Source: M3007 sp964646615 (GTDB lineage Bacteria; Bacteroidota; Bacteroidia; Chitinophagales; Saprospiraceae). From it: a DNA stretch of 64,000 bases. Each line of letters begins with the position of its first letter. Position 1 is the first letter of the stretch. The stretch lies in NCBI GenBank assembly GCA_964646615.1, contig CAZYEV010000027.1, forward strand, positions 1-64,000. Reading direction: 5' to 3'. The notes beneath the pieces were generated by a model. It saw only the letters and a list, made by a program, of their open reading frames with translations, searched no databases and was not told the DNA's origin. This document shows positions 43,045-51,500 of this stretch, piece by piece. The position numbers and the translations under genes are program-made.

Positions 43045-44559
43045 TCAGAGCCTGCCGGCGCTGATCTTTTGCTCCAGGCGCGCCGAGGGCGCGATCTGTG
43101 CGGCTTTTCGCCAATATTCTACGGCTTTTGCCTGTTGCCCGGCCCAATAGAGGGCATCGCCGTAATGCTCCAGGATGCCTGGATGGCGGTCGCCGCCCTT
43201 GTTCAGGATTTGCTCGTAGTGCTTTTGGGCGGCGGTGTAGTCTTTTTTCAGCAACAAGGCCCGGCCGGTCTGGTCGGTGATGTCCAGCGTCAGGGCCGGG
43301 TTATTGACGGTCATCAGGTTGGCCTGTTCCAATGGAGGCAACGCATCGTCGGGGCGGCCTTTCTCGATGGCGGCCACACCATAGTAGTAATAGGCCAGCG
43401 GCTGGTTCGGAAAGTCGTCCATGGCCCGCTCAGACAGGCGCAGCAGTTCGTCGTAGTCGCCCTTGCCGTGCAGAATTTCCAGCGTATTGGCCCACACGGA
43501 GAACACACGCGGGTTGAGGCGAATGCACGTGCGGTAGCGCGCCAGCGCTTCGTCGTAGCGATTGGCGTGATAGTACAGGTCGCCCGAAAGGCTCCAGGCT
43601 TTGGCATCGTCGGGGTGCATCTTTTCGGCGATATCGCCCAGTTCGAGCAGCAGGGCTACCGCTTCGGCAGGCAACCCTTTGGCCATCTGGCCGAAGTAGG
43701 GCATCACCTGCTTGACTTTGCTGTCTATCGAAATTTTTGGGTCTTGAAAAACAGGCTTCAACGCCTGTAAATCGGCGACGACGGAACCACCACTGCTCTT
43801 GCGGTCGGCCAACAGCGCCATCTTAGCCGCCTCATCGTCGGGGGCAATGCGCAGGATTTCCTCATACACCTTGCGCGCAGCCGCCCTATCGCCCACAGAC
43901 TCATACACCTGTGCAATGCGATGCCGATAAACCACGCGCGAAGGATAGGCATTGACCAATTTTTGCAGCTCGCCAACGGCTTTTTTGACATCGCCCATGC
44001 CTAAGTAGATCAAATGCTTCTTGTCGGCAGTAGCCTCCGTGATGCCCGTGATTTTCTCTATCTGCTCCAGCGTGTTCAGGGCGTCTTTAGGTTGGCCAGC
44101 CAGCACCTGAAGGTAGGCCAGCCGGTCGAGGAAATCCGTATTGCGCGGCGATTGCTTGCACAGAGCCTGATAGACCTTAACCGCATCGGAAGGCTGGCCA
44201 ATTTTTTCAAAGATATCAGCCTGGAGAATCTTGTACCAGACATTGGCGGGGTCGAGTGCAGCCGCTTTTGCAGCAGCGTCTAAGGCGCCTCGTGGGTCGT
44301 TTTGTGCCTGCAGCGTACGCGCCAGTCCATACCACGCGGCGGCCTCGTCGCCGTAGGTATCCAGAAATTTGCGGTATTTCTCCACAGCCTTATCGTAGTG
44401 CCCCAGCTGGCGCTCCAGCTCCGCCTCAATAAAGGCACTCTGGCGAACGACTTCGCTCTCCGGGACGCGCTTTGCCGCCCCCTGAAAAGTGTTCTGAGCC
44501 GGAAGCACAGGGACGCTCGCCCACACGAGCAGCAGGAATATCCAAAAGCGTTGCAACAC
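43045..44559 (-). CDS. Tetratricopeptide-repeat protein, exported
   Basis: The 504-aa protein has a signal peptide (MLQRFWIFLLLVWA ... LPAQ, ~22) and then about ten TPR-like helix pairs. Clear units are GHYDKAVEKYRKFL, GQPSDAVKVYQAL, GDRAAARKVYEEIL, NRYDEALARYRTCI and KDYTAAQKHYEQIL. It is a periplasmic or outer-membrane-associated scaffold of unknown partners. A consensus -7 element lies 81 bp upstream. It probably leads a two-gene unit with the rRNA methyltransferase. Confidence 0.88.
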   Translation of the reverse strand: MLQRFWIFLLLVWASVPVLPAQNTFQGAAKRVPESEVVRQSAFIEAELERQLGHYDKAVEKYRKFLDTYGDEAAAWYGLARTLQAQNDPRGALDAAAKAAALDPANVWYKILQADIFEKIGQPSDAVKVYQALCKQSPRNTDFLDRLAYLQVLAGQPKDALNTLEQIEKITGITEATADKKHLIYLGMGDVKKAVGELQKLVNAYPSRVVYRHRIAQVYESVGDRAAARKVYEEILRIAPDDEAAKMALLADRKSSGGSVVADLQALKPVFQDPKISIDSKVKQVMPYFGQMAKGLPAEAVALLLELGDIAEKMHPDDAKAWSLSGDLYYHANRYDEALARYRTCIRLNPRVFSVWANTLEILHGKGDYDELLRLSERAMDDFPNQPLAYYYYGVAAIEKGRPDDALPPLEQANLMTVNNPALTLDITDQTGRALLLKKDYTAAQKHYEQILNKGGDRHPGILEHYGDALYWAGQQAKAVEYWRKAAQIAPSARLEQKISAGRL

Positions 44560-44639
44560 AGTCGTCGTATTTTATTGAATGGAAGATGGGTATTAACGGT
44601 AGAAGACGCCCTTTACTTTTCGCCCGCTTCAATCTTCGG

Positions 44640-44647
44640 CAAAGGTA
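44640..44647 (-). promoter_or_regulatory. -7 element TACCTTTG for the TPR gene
   Basis: A perfect TAnnTTTG on the minus strand, predicting a ~75-nt leader before the ATG at 44559. No -33 element was seen. Confidence 0.5.
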
Positions 44648-44733
44648 CGCCGGCCAGCCCATGCCGTTATCGGCTGCCCCTGCCCTACAACAGCGCAACC
44701 GGACAGACTATCATGAACAAAAGCCCTGGAAAA

Positions 44734-44773
44734 GCCCTTCCGAAAGGGCCATAAAAGGCCAAAGGAGGCCTTT
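44734..44773 (-). terminator. Two adjacent hairpins with T-run, minus strand
   Basis: Read leftward, AAAGGCC-TCCTTT-GGCCTTT (44754-44773) precedes GCCCTT-TCGG-AAGGGC (44734-44749), which is followed by TTTT. This would stop leftward transcripts from the 45-kb block, such as that of the bacilliredoxin gene, before the TPR promoter. Confidence 0.45.
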
Positions 44774-44964
44774 GACCACTTTTTTTCAAAAAAAATAGAC
44801 CCGCCAAAGAAGATTTTAGACAACAAAATGCCTATTTTTAAAAGAGAAAAGCATGTGCAAAAAGAAGCATTATCGCCCTATTTTAGGTCAATAATGTCTA
44901 AAAATGACTTTTTTGCTTGAAAGAGCCAGCCTGAAAACTCGTCAACAAATCGCTTTTTTTGTTC

Positions 44965-44995
44965 TTTGCGAGGGTGAGGGGTCGCTGCACTTTTG
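44965..44995 (+). promoter_or_regulatory. Candidate promoter TTTG-N19-CACTTTTG
   Basis: TTTG at 44965-44968 and CACTTTTG at 44988-44995 are 19 bp apart, matching the Bacteroidota -33/-7 arrangement with a single mismatch (T to C at the first base of the -7 element). No protein gene follows on the plus strand. The predicted start is near 45002. Confidence 0.5.
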
Positions 44996-45001
44996 TATCG
45001 T

Positions 45002-45122
45002 CAATGACGTGGAAATGACAGCGCGACAAAATCGCACAGGTTGTTGACCAAGAGATTTGCGACTTTTCATGAGATTATACGGGAAACCGCCGCGGCGCAA
45101 ACGAGCGTCGCGGTTTTTTTTT
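45002..45122 (+). ncRNA. Candidate small RNA, ~120 nt, unknown class
   Basis: The stretch lies between a promoter-like sequence and an intrinsic terminator, with no plus-strand reading frame. It can form GCGA-CAAAA-TCGC and a TCGCA/TGCGA stem before the terminal hairpin. I see no tmRNA tag frame, SRP GGAAGGAAGC loop, tRNA T-loop or known riboswitch core. It might instead be a leader fragment or a 6S-like RNA, but the fold was not computed. A minus-strand frame across it (44942-45184) lacks protein character. Confidence 0.4.
45084..45122 (+). terminator. Intrinsic terminator of the candidate small RNA
   Basis: AAACCGC (45084-45090) pairs with GCGGTTT (45110-45116), with a partly paired G/C-rich interior, and the right arm runs into nine T residues (45114-45122). 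It is followed after 3 bp by the tandem palindromic repeats. Confidence 0.75.
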
Positions 45123-45125
45123 GTG

Positions 45126-45200
45126 GCCAAATAAATTTGGCCGTTACGGTGCCAAATAAATTTGGCGGTTACTGAGCCAAACAAGTTTGGCGGTTACGGG
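45126..45200 (+). repeat. Three tandem 25-bp palindrome-containing repeats
   Basis: Units start at 45126, 45151 and 45176, an exact 25-bp period. Each is a 16-bp perfect inverted repeat plus a 9-bp spacer. The palindromes read GCCAAATAAATTTGGC (twice) and GCCAAACAAGTTTGGC, and the spacers are CGTTACGGT, GGTTACTGA and GGTTACGGG. The base change between units is compensated on both arms (T...A to C...G), which argues that dyad symmetry is selected. The same palindrome, inverted, recurs at 56524-56632. Confidence 0.9.
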
Positions 45201-45244
45201 AGCGCCCCGTGTGGTTCACGGTGAACCATACGGGGCGCTTTTTT
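45201..45244 (+). terminator. Long hairpin with T-run after the repeat array
   Basis: The arms starting AGCGCCCCGTGTGG (45201) and ending CCATACGGGGCGCT (45239) form a stem of about 17 pairs with one G-U. It is followed by six T residues (45239-45244). It acts rightward if transcribed. It may back up the terminator at 45084-45122 or end a transcript that includes the repeats. Confidence 0.7.
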
Positions 45245-45264
45245 CTGAGAAGAGGCAGAGCCGA

Positions 45265-45678
45265 TCAGCAGTAAGTATCGTAGGCCATCTTCAGGTTTTC
45301 CGCAATCATGTAAGCCGAACGGCCTTCGATGTGGCGGCGCTCTAAGAAATGCACCAATTTACCGTCCTTGAACAGGGCAATGCTGGGCGAAGAGGGCGGA
45401 TACGGAGCCAGATACTCGCGCGCTTTAGCCGTGGCGTCCTTATCTACGCCAGCAAAGACCGTAACTAAGCGGTCGGGGCGCTTGCCGTGCTGAAGCGACA
45501 TTTTGGCGCCCGGGCGGGCGTTGGCCGCAGCGCATCCGCAAACGCTATTGATGACTAACAACGTCGTACCGCTCTGATTTTCGAGCACTTGCGCCACCTC
45601 TTCTGGTGTTGACAGCGGCTCAAAGCCAACATCCGTCAGGTCGCGCGCCATGGGCGTTACCAATTCTATCGGGTACAT
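45265..45678 (-). CDS. Bacilliredoxin, BrxA/BrxB (YphP/YqiW) family
   Basis: The 137-aa thioredoxin-fold protein carries the characteristic CGC motif (Cys47-Gly-Cys49) in INSVCGCAAANARP. In Firmicutes, such proteins remove bacillithiol from mixed disulfides, and homologs occur widely in Bacteroidota. The start at 45678 (MYPIELVTPM) matches the family N-terminus; the longer frame to 45777 overlaps the divergent promoter region. A perfect palindrome lies upstream at 45717-45730. Confidence 0.93.
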   Translation of the reverse strand: MYPIELVTPMARDLTDVGFEPLSTPEEVAQVLENQSGTTLLVINSVCGCAAANARPGAKMSLQHGKRPDRLVTVFAGVDKDATAKAREYLAPYPPSSPSIALFKDGKLVHFLERRHIEGRSAYMIAENLKMAYDTYC

Positions 45679-45716
45679 ATCGGGTAGGTGTGGTGTTGAA
45701 TGATGAATTTTTGAAT

Positions 45717-45730
45717 GCCTGTAAACAGGC
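45717..45730. promoter_or_regulatory. Perfect palindrome GCCTGTAAACAGGC in a divergent promoter region
   Basis: The 14-bp inverted repeat lies between the bacilliredoxin start (45678, leftward) and the UPF0158 start (45792, rightward). Near-consensus -7 elements flank it: AATTTTTG at 45706-45713 on plus and TACTTCTG at 45730-45737 on minus, each with one mismatch. The position fits an operator for a dimeric regulator of both genes. This is inference from symmetry and position. Confidence 0.4.
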
Positions 45731-45791
45731 AGAAGTAGCGATAGGTTCAATCCGAAGGCCCTTATTTTGTCTTCCAAAAGAGCATCACCCT

Positions 45792-46208
45792 ATGGAGGAT
45801 ACCTTGCTGGAAGAAATTGCCGAGTCTTTAGACACAGGCTTCATTGTGTACGTACATCGGCGCACTTTTGAACTGTTGAGCTATCCCGATCCTGCGCATT
45901 GGAGCGAACTGGATGCCTTAGACCAATGGGTGGCTATAAAAGACCGTCTTGAAACGGAGGCGGCTGACTTTGTCGAGATTGGCCCTCCGCCATCCAAAGA
46001 GTCCTATCAGATGATGCAAGACTTTGCCCAACAGGTGCGGGATGCTCGTTTGCGCGAGCGCCTGCTGGAGGCGCTGCGCAGCCCCAAGCCTTTTCGTCAT
46101 TTCAGGCACATGGTGGACGAGTCCGACGAAGCCGACGCCTGGGCAGCGTACCGGCTGGCCCGCATCAAAGCGTACGCCCTGGCGCGTTTAGCCGAGGCGT
46201 GGGATTAG
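45792..46208 (+). CDS. UPF0158 family protein
   Basis: The protein has 138 residues and is acidic and soluble. The pattern (MEDTLLEEIAESLDTGF at the start, WVAIKDRLETEAADFVEIGPPPSKESYQMM in the middle, then a helical C-terminus with LLEALRSPKPFRHF) matches UPF0158, which has no known function. The start ATG at 45792 begins the family homology; the open frame upstream enters the bacilliredoxin gene. The stop overlaps the convergent methyltransferase by 4 bp. It is divergently arranged with the bacilliredoxin gene. Confidence 0.8.
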   Translation: MEDTLLEEIAESLDTGFIVYVHRRTFELLSYPDPAHWSELDALDQWVAIKDRLETEAADFVEIGPPPSKESYQMMQDFAQQVRDARLRERLLEALRSPKPFRHFRHMVDESDEADAWAAYRLARIKAYALARLAEAWD

Positions 46209-46807
46209 CCAGCCGCCTTTTTCAGGATGACAAACACTTCGGTTCCCGCTCTGGGCGGGATGGAATTGTAGCAGGGTTCAAGGGTTTTGATATCAAAAAG
46301 TGGCTCAAAAAGCGCCCGGTACTCGTCGGCATGACCGCCAAAGGGCGGGCCGCCCTCAAAATCGCGGTCGAAGAGCACTCCGGCCAGCGTGCCTCCTGGG
46401 GCGAGCAGGCGGTGCATGTGCTGCACATACTGCGGGCGCAGCGCTGGGTCGAGGGCACAGAAGAACGTCTGCTCCAGGATGAGGTCGAACGTCTCGTCGA
46501 GGGCAAAAAAGTCGGTGCACAGCGCGCGCAGGCGGGTGCGCCAATGTGGATAACTGGCATCGAGGCGCTGCTCGAGGCGCCGGATGGCCGTTGGCGCAAT
46601 GTCCACGACGGTGATGTTGCGGAAGCCCTGGTCGAGCAGGTAGGCGGCTTCGTAGGCGTTGCCGCAGCCCGGGATGAGCACGCGCAGGTGGCGCTGTTCG
46701 GGCAGTATTTGGTCAGCATAGCGGCACAGGGGCGGCGAGGCCTGGCCGATGTCCCAACCTGTCTGGCCCGTTTGCCAGCGGAGTTCCCAATCTGTTGCAG
46801 TAGGCAT
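46205..46807 (-). CDS. Class I SAM-dependent methyltransferase, TPMT (thiopurine S-methyltransferase) family
   Basis: The 200-aa enzyme has the TPMT-type motif VLIPGCGNAYEAAYLL (~43-58), then VVDIAPTAI and LEQTFFCALDP, which are typical of the small thiol/halide methyltransferases in this family. The sulfur or halide acceptor is unknown. It lies 72 bp downstream of the outer-membrane barrel gene on the same strand, separated by a hairpin at 46828-46864, so it is probably transcribed apart from it. Confidence 0.88.
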   Translation of the reverse strand: MPTATDWELRWQTGQTGWDIGQASPPLCRYADQILPEQRHLRVLIPGCGNAYEAAYLLDQGFRNITVVDIAPTAIRRLEQRLDASYPHWRTRLRALCTDFFALDETFDLILEQTFFCALDPALRPQYVQHMHRLLAPGGTLAGVLFDRDFEGGPPFGGHADEYRALFEPLFDIKTLEPCYNSIPPRAGTEVFVILKKAAG

Positions 46808-46827
46808 GTTTCAAAAGGAGACAGAAA

Positions 46828-46864
46828 GCTGCGGCGGAAGGCACATTCAGCCTTCCACCGCAGC
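46828..46864 (-). terminator. Hairpin after the outer-membrane barrel gene
   Basis: On the minus strand, GCTGCGGTGGAAGGC and GCCTTCCGCCGCAGC (15 bp, one G-U pair) enclose a 7-nt loop. TTTCTGTCTCC follows, so the T-run is weak. It lies 15 bp after the stop codon at 46880. Confidence 0.55.
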
Positions 46865-46879
46865 ACTCAGCTTTATTTC

Positions 46880-48505
46880 TCAAAATCGGACGGTAAGGCC
46901 GCCCAGGACGTTGATGCCGAGCATCGGATAGTCTAACCAGCGTTCGCGCCGATTGTTGAGGATGTTGTTGACGTCTAAGAAGATGCCGACGTTGTTGGTG
47001 ATTTGCATAGCAAAGCCGGCGTTGAGGTCGAAGAGCAGGTCGGTGAAGCTGGGCTGGTCGGCCTGGTTGCGGAAGGCGATGTCATCGGCCAGATACAGTT
47101 CGCTTTTGAGGGTGATTTTGCCGTCGTAGGGTCGGAACAACACGCGCCCGTTGAGTTCCAGGTTGGGCAGCCCCCAGGCTTCGTTCTCGTTGTTGAGCTC
47201 GAAACCGCGGTAGCTGGCTGTGCCGGCCACGGTGAGCACGTCGCTGACCTGCACGTTGACGGTGCCCGAGACGCCGAAGATTTGTGCCGTGTCGTAGATG
47301 GTGCGGAAGCGCGTGATGCCCGGGCGCCCGATGGAGTCGTACTGCGTCTGGAACAGCGCCAGGTCGGCGGCGTTGCCGTACGAGATGCGCCCCTCGTAGC
47401 TGAGCCAGCCGAAGTTGCCCTTGACCCCACCGTAGAACTCGCGCCACACCGTGTTGCGGATACGCGAGGCGCGCATTTGCAGGAACGGGTTGTACTCGCT
47501 CATGGAGCGGTAGGTGTTCTTGCGCAGGTCGCCCGTGGCGCCGCCGAACACCTGGATGCCATCGCCCCACAGGCGCACCAACAGTTCGGCATCGGGGAAG
47601 ATGGAGAACTCGTCGCGGTTGTTGACGAAGTTCCCGCCCAACTTGAGGCGCAGGATGTTGAAATGCAGCGTAAAACTGGGCTGCAGGTAGATGTTGTTCA
47701 GCTTCTGGTCGGCAGTGTCGCTGTAGGCGGTCAGGTCGGGCCGGATACCGATGCGCAGGGCGTGCTTTTGGGCAAACCATTTGGTGGCCTGCATGTCGAG
47801 CGCAAAGCCCGTTTCGCCGTTGGAGTAATAATCGCTCAGGCGATAGAAGCGCGGCGCAATGCTGAAGTTGAGGTCGAGGTCGTTGCGCTGGCTGTTGTAG
47901 AAGCGCCCGCCGAGTTCGAGTAGGTTGAACTCCTGGCGCACCTGCTCGGGGTCGAACTGCAGCGAGTCGTGGTCGTAACCGTAAAAAAAGACGCGGTCGG
48001 CCGAGTAGCTGCCCATGCCCTCGACGGCGAGGTTGTTTTCCAAATAATAGTTGAAGCGCAGATGGGCGTCGTTGTTGGCAAAGCGCTGATTTTCCAGTTT
48101 TTTGTTGTTGGCCTGGTGATGGCGAAACCACGCCTTGCCATCGAACTTGTCCTTAGATTTGAAAGCATATCCGGCCTCGCCCCAATACTGGTTGGGGGCG
48201 CCGGCACCGACTTTGACGAAGCCGTTGAAAGGCTTTTCGGGCCGCACGGTGCGCATGCTCAGAGGCCGCAGGGTGGGTGCCTCGTAAGCCACCGCCTGCG
48301 GGCGCTGAGGCACCAGATAGTCGAAGCGCTTCGAGGACGTATCCAATGGCGGCAGCGTGGGCGGTACGTTGATTTTGTTGGACTCCAGCAGGCGTGCGTC
48401 GAAGTCTTTGATGATGCTCACCTGCTCAGTAGGCAGGTCGCGCTGGGCCTGCACATGGGGAAGCAGAGCGGCAAGGCTGATAATGAGGGCAATAAGATTC
48501 TTCAT
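46880..48505 (-). CDS. Outer-membrane beta-barrel protein (TonB-dependent-receptor-like barrel without plug)
   Basis: The 541-aa protein has a signal peptide (MKNLIALIISLAALLPHVQAQ) and is dominated by alternating beta-barrel strands. It ends in a terminal Phe (GGLTVRF), as outer-membrane porins do. The NNILNNRRERWLDYPMLGIN segment near the C-terminus is common in Bacteroidota barrels. No plug or TonB box is seen, so it is not a complete receptor. From general experience, similar barrels sit beside a ~1000-aa TPR protein like that at 51756-54881. Here a T9SS protein gene lies between them. Confidence 0.75.
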   Translation of the reverse strand: MKNLIALIISLAALLPHVQAQRDLPTEQVSIIKDFDARLLESNKINVPPTLPPLDTSSKRFDYLVPQRPQAVAYEAPTLRPLSMRTVRPEKPFNGFVKVGAGAPNQYWGEAGYAFKSKDKFDGKAWFRHHQANNKKLENQRFANNDAHLRFNYYLENNLAVEGMGSYSADRVFFYGYDHDSLQFDPEQVRQEFNLLELGGRFYNSQRNDLDLNFSIAPRFYRLSDYYSNGETGFALDMQATKWFAQKHALRIGIRPDLTAYSDTADQKLNNIYLQPSFTLHFNILRLKLGGNFVNNRDEFSIFPDAELLVRLWGDGIQVFGGATGDLRKNTYRSMSEYNPFLQMRASRIRNTVWREFYGGVKGNFGWLSYEGRISYGNAADLALFQTQYDSIGRPGITRFRTIYDTAQIFGVSGTVNVQVSDVLTVAGTASYRGFELNNENEAWGLPNLELNGRVLFRPYDGKITLKSELYLADDIAFRNQADQPSFTDLLFDLNAGFAMQITNNVGIFLDVNNILNNRRERWLDYPMLGINVLGGLTVRF

Positions 48506-48594
48506 GATAAAAAACGAAAGCTTGGGCAAATGTGTAACAATGTCTCTTATGTCTTGAAAAAGAACGTTCGCTTTCCGCGCAGGAGAAGAGGGGT

Positions 48595-51500
48595 TTAGCG
48601 CATAATCATGACTTTGGCTTGAGACACCTCTCCATTACACAACCACTGCATCAGGTACAAGCCGTTCAGCAGATCGCTCACAGGTATCTCTATTTCACTA
48701 CCTGTTATCGGAAGCGAGTGCTCTCGATGCAGCCTGCCCTGCAGGTCGTACAAGCGCAGGGTCCCGCCCGAACAGCTGCCCGAATACACCACCCGGAGAA
48801 TCTCCTTAGCTGGATTGGGATAAGCCCTTAACAAAGCAGGATGGTTTGCGTAAGCCTCTTCTTCTGCCTGATTTTCCACCGGCGCTGCCAAGGTTAATGC
48901 CGAACAGTCCGGGCCAGACACTATACCGTTAGCGCGCAGCACTGCTTCGGCCAGAAAGCCCGCCTCATCGCACTGATGCGTGTAAGCAGCCAATATCCTT
49001 AAAAGATCGTGAGGCAAAGTATACCAGCCCCCCCCTTGTTGCACGTGGGGGCGCAAGGCGTCGTAGATACCATTCAGGCGAGTCCATTCTCTGCGCTCTA
49101 CTTCGCTAAGGGCATACTTCGTAGGGAGTTGCCCCCAAAGCCCGTCAAATGCCTCGAAAGTGCCGCTGAAAAAGTGGTGGCGCGCTAAGTGTAAATCAGT
49201 GGTGTACGTTTGCGCCAGGGCCAACCAGCGTACAATCGAGTCCGTTGCTACCTTCGTGGAGTCCAGGCTGTAGTGCATCAGAATTCGGTTGGCGTCCTGG
49301 TTCATACTGATGCGCAGAAGCGCAAGGGCTTCCTCTGCGGCTGCGGGTTGCCTGGCATCGCTCGAGGTGGAGCGCTCCATAGATTTGGCCAGCCACAGCT
49401 GGCGATTTTGGTAAAAACGAATCTTCCAGGTTTCCACATCCGGCTCTGGGCAGGTAGGACAGGGTTCGGGGTCCATGCAACGGCTATTCGGCTCGCCCAA
49501 CGGCTTCCTTTCAAACCCGACAATCGGGCAGCGGTTGTTCGCATCACCCGGTACACCCGGATCCTGAGCAGGGTCATCGCTGTAGAAGTAGTAATCCACC
49601 GGCAGGCCATTATTGACTATGGTACACCAGTCCCCAGCGGTGGGTTGCCCTGAAAATACGTTCCCCGCCGCTCCTGATACCTGGCCGGCGAAGACCTCGC
49701 CCTGTATTTTCCGAATACGCCCATTGACTATTCGAAAGTCTCCTCCGTTAAGACCCCGATTATTCTTATTGACATTGCACAAATACACCAGCCCATCGCC
49801 AGCATAACCGTTGTCGCCGGAAGCCCGATTTCCAATGGTGAGACTCGAGTAGCTGTTTTTGAAAACAGTATTACCCAATCCCTCACCCAGATTAAGACAG
49901 TCTGTACCAATAAGTACTGCAGCGGAAGAGTCTGGGTCGTTGGAATAAAAGTGGTTCCGACTCAGCAAAAATCCTGGGGTCTTTCCCCGGATTTCAATGC
50001 CTTTCACTTCAGGAATAGTGGAGCAAGCCTCTGGTTTGTTTATAGAAAAATGATTTCCTCGTACAGCGAAACTTCCTGCAGAATTCAGCTCTATCCCTTT
50101 GTAACAATTTAAAAAGTAGGAGCCAGAGATATCCACCGACCCCAAAGCCGTTAGCTTATATGCTGTTATGCCACGAAAGAGTCGCTCGAAACGGCTGGAT
50201 TGCGATACCCGAAAACCCGCATTTCGGGAGTCTATGCCAATGGCTCGGCCTCCGGGAGGACACTCAGAGCGCAGGTCAAGAAAACGCCCCATGCGGATAT
50301 TTAGCCCGATGATGCCGTTGAGTTCCAGTAAAGTAGGCCGCTGACTTCCCCCTCGGTATTCATCGGTTATAGAAAATACAGGCCCTATAAAGCTACTGCG
50401 GTTGGGCATACTGTACATTCCGAAACGCACGCCTATGATGTTGTCTTTTATCCGGGCATTCATCCAGAGCCGCACAATGCCGCCTCCTGATGCTCCCCCC
50501 CCATGCAGGGGGTGAGCATCCTGCACATCAATACCACATTTAGCATGCTCGACGATACCACCGTTTATCACCTCTACCTGCCCTTGAGATTGAGGTAACT
50601 GCTGCAAGTCAAAAGCATCGCCTTCGACGACGATCCCCTGCCACATCTGGTGGCAGGCCCCACTGATAGCAGAGGCGACCACCAGCCTGGCGCCTTGCTT
50701 CACCCGAATAGTGGCTCCCGGTAGCATCTGCAACGGCGAGCGAACGACCCATTCTCCTGAAGTTACCACAATATTTCCGGAAACACTCGCAGGCGTTGAC
50801 GCCGGGTATCGGGTCTCCCGCAAACGGATACCCTGAAGAGCCGGCGCAAGCGTCAGGTACGCCCACATGCGAGCTGCCTGCCCGGGCGTGAAACGGTCTC
50901 GGCACGCTCCCGGCTGAGTATCAGACATATAGTTTCGGAAGACAACTTCAGGAAGGTTGGGCGGAGAAATAGAAACTGCGCAACCCGGCGATGCGGTGAT
51001 GTCTCGCGGAGATACGGGCGTATCGCAAACATAATCTCCGCAGCAAAAGCAACCGGGCTCACCGTCAGGACATGGGCCGCCATCTTCCAGGCATTCTCCA
51101 AGTCCCGTACCCGTGGAAATGTCTGAAAGCCCCAAACAGTGCCCCACTACGTGTATCAGCTCCGTCGAGTGGCTGGCCGGCAGGTCTCCTTCCCTACCCG
51201 AGACCTCACAATACGCATTAGGAATGAAAAAGGAAGTGGCGGTAGGGGGGCCGCTATCCCCGCGGTCAAATATGTTCAGCGCATCGGCGCGGAGCTGATG
51301 CGGCAGGTAGTTGGAGGCTGTGATGACCTCATAGGAGACCGTGCAAGGGTCTTCCGTTCCGATGAAATAAATGTGGTACGGATTGAACGCCGTGTTCAAG
51401 TTGTGGAGAATACCCGCCGTTCGGGCCGGCAAATCCGCTCCTTGCGTCCAGAGGTCATTGGGCGACTGAACGTAGTAGAGGAAGACCCGAATGTGATAAG

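Noticed and set aside
44942..45184. 80-aa minus-strand open frame
   Set aside because: It runs through the candidate small RNA, its terminator and the palindromic repeats, and has no protein-like character or upstream promoter.
45126..45200. CRISPR-like array
   Set aside because: The repeats are 16-bp palindromes with 9-bp, similar spacers. CRISPR repeats and spacers are each about 25-40 bp, and spacers are unrelated. No cas gene is present.
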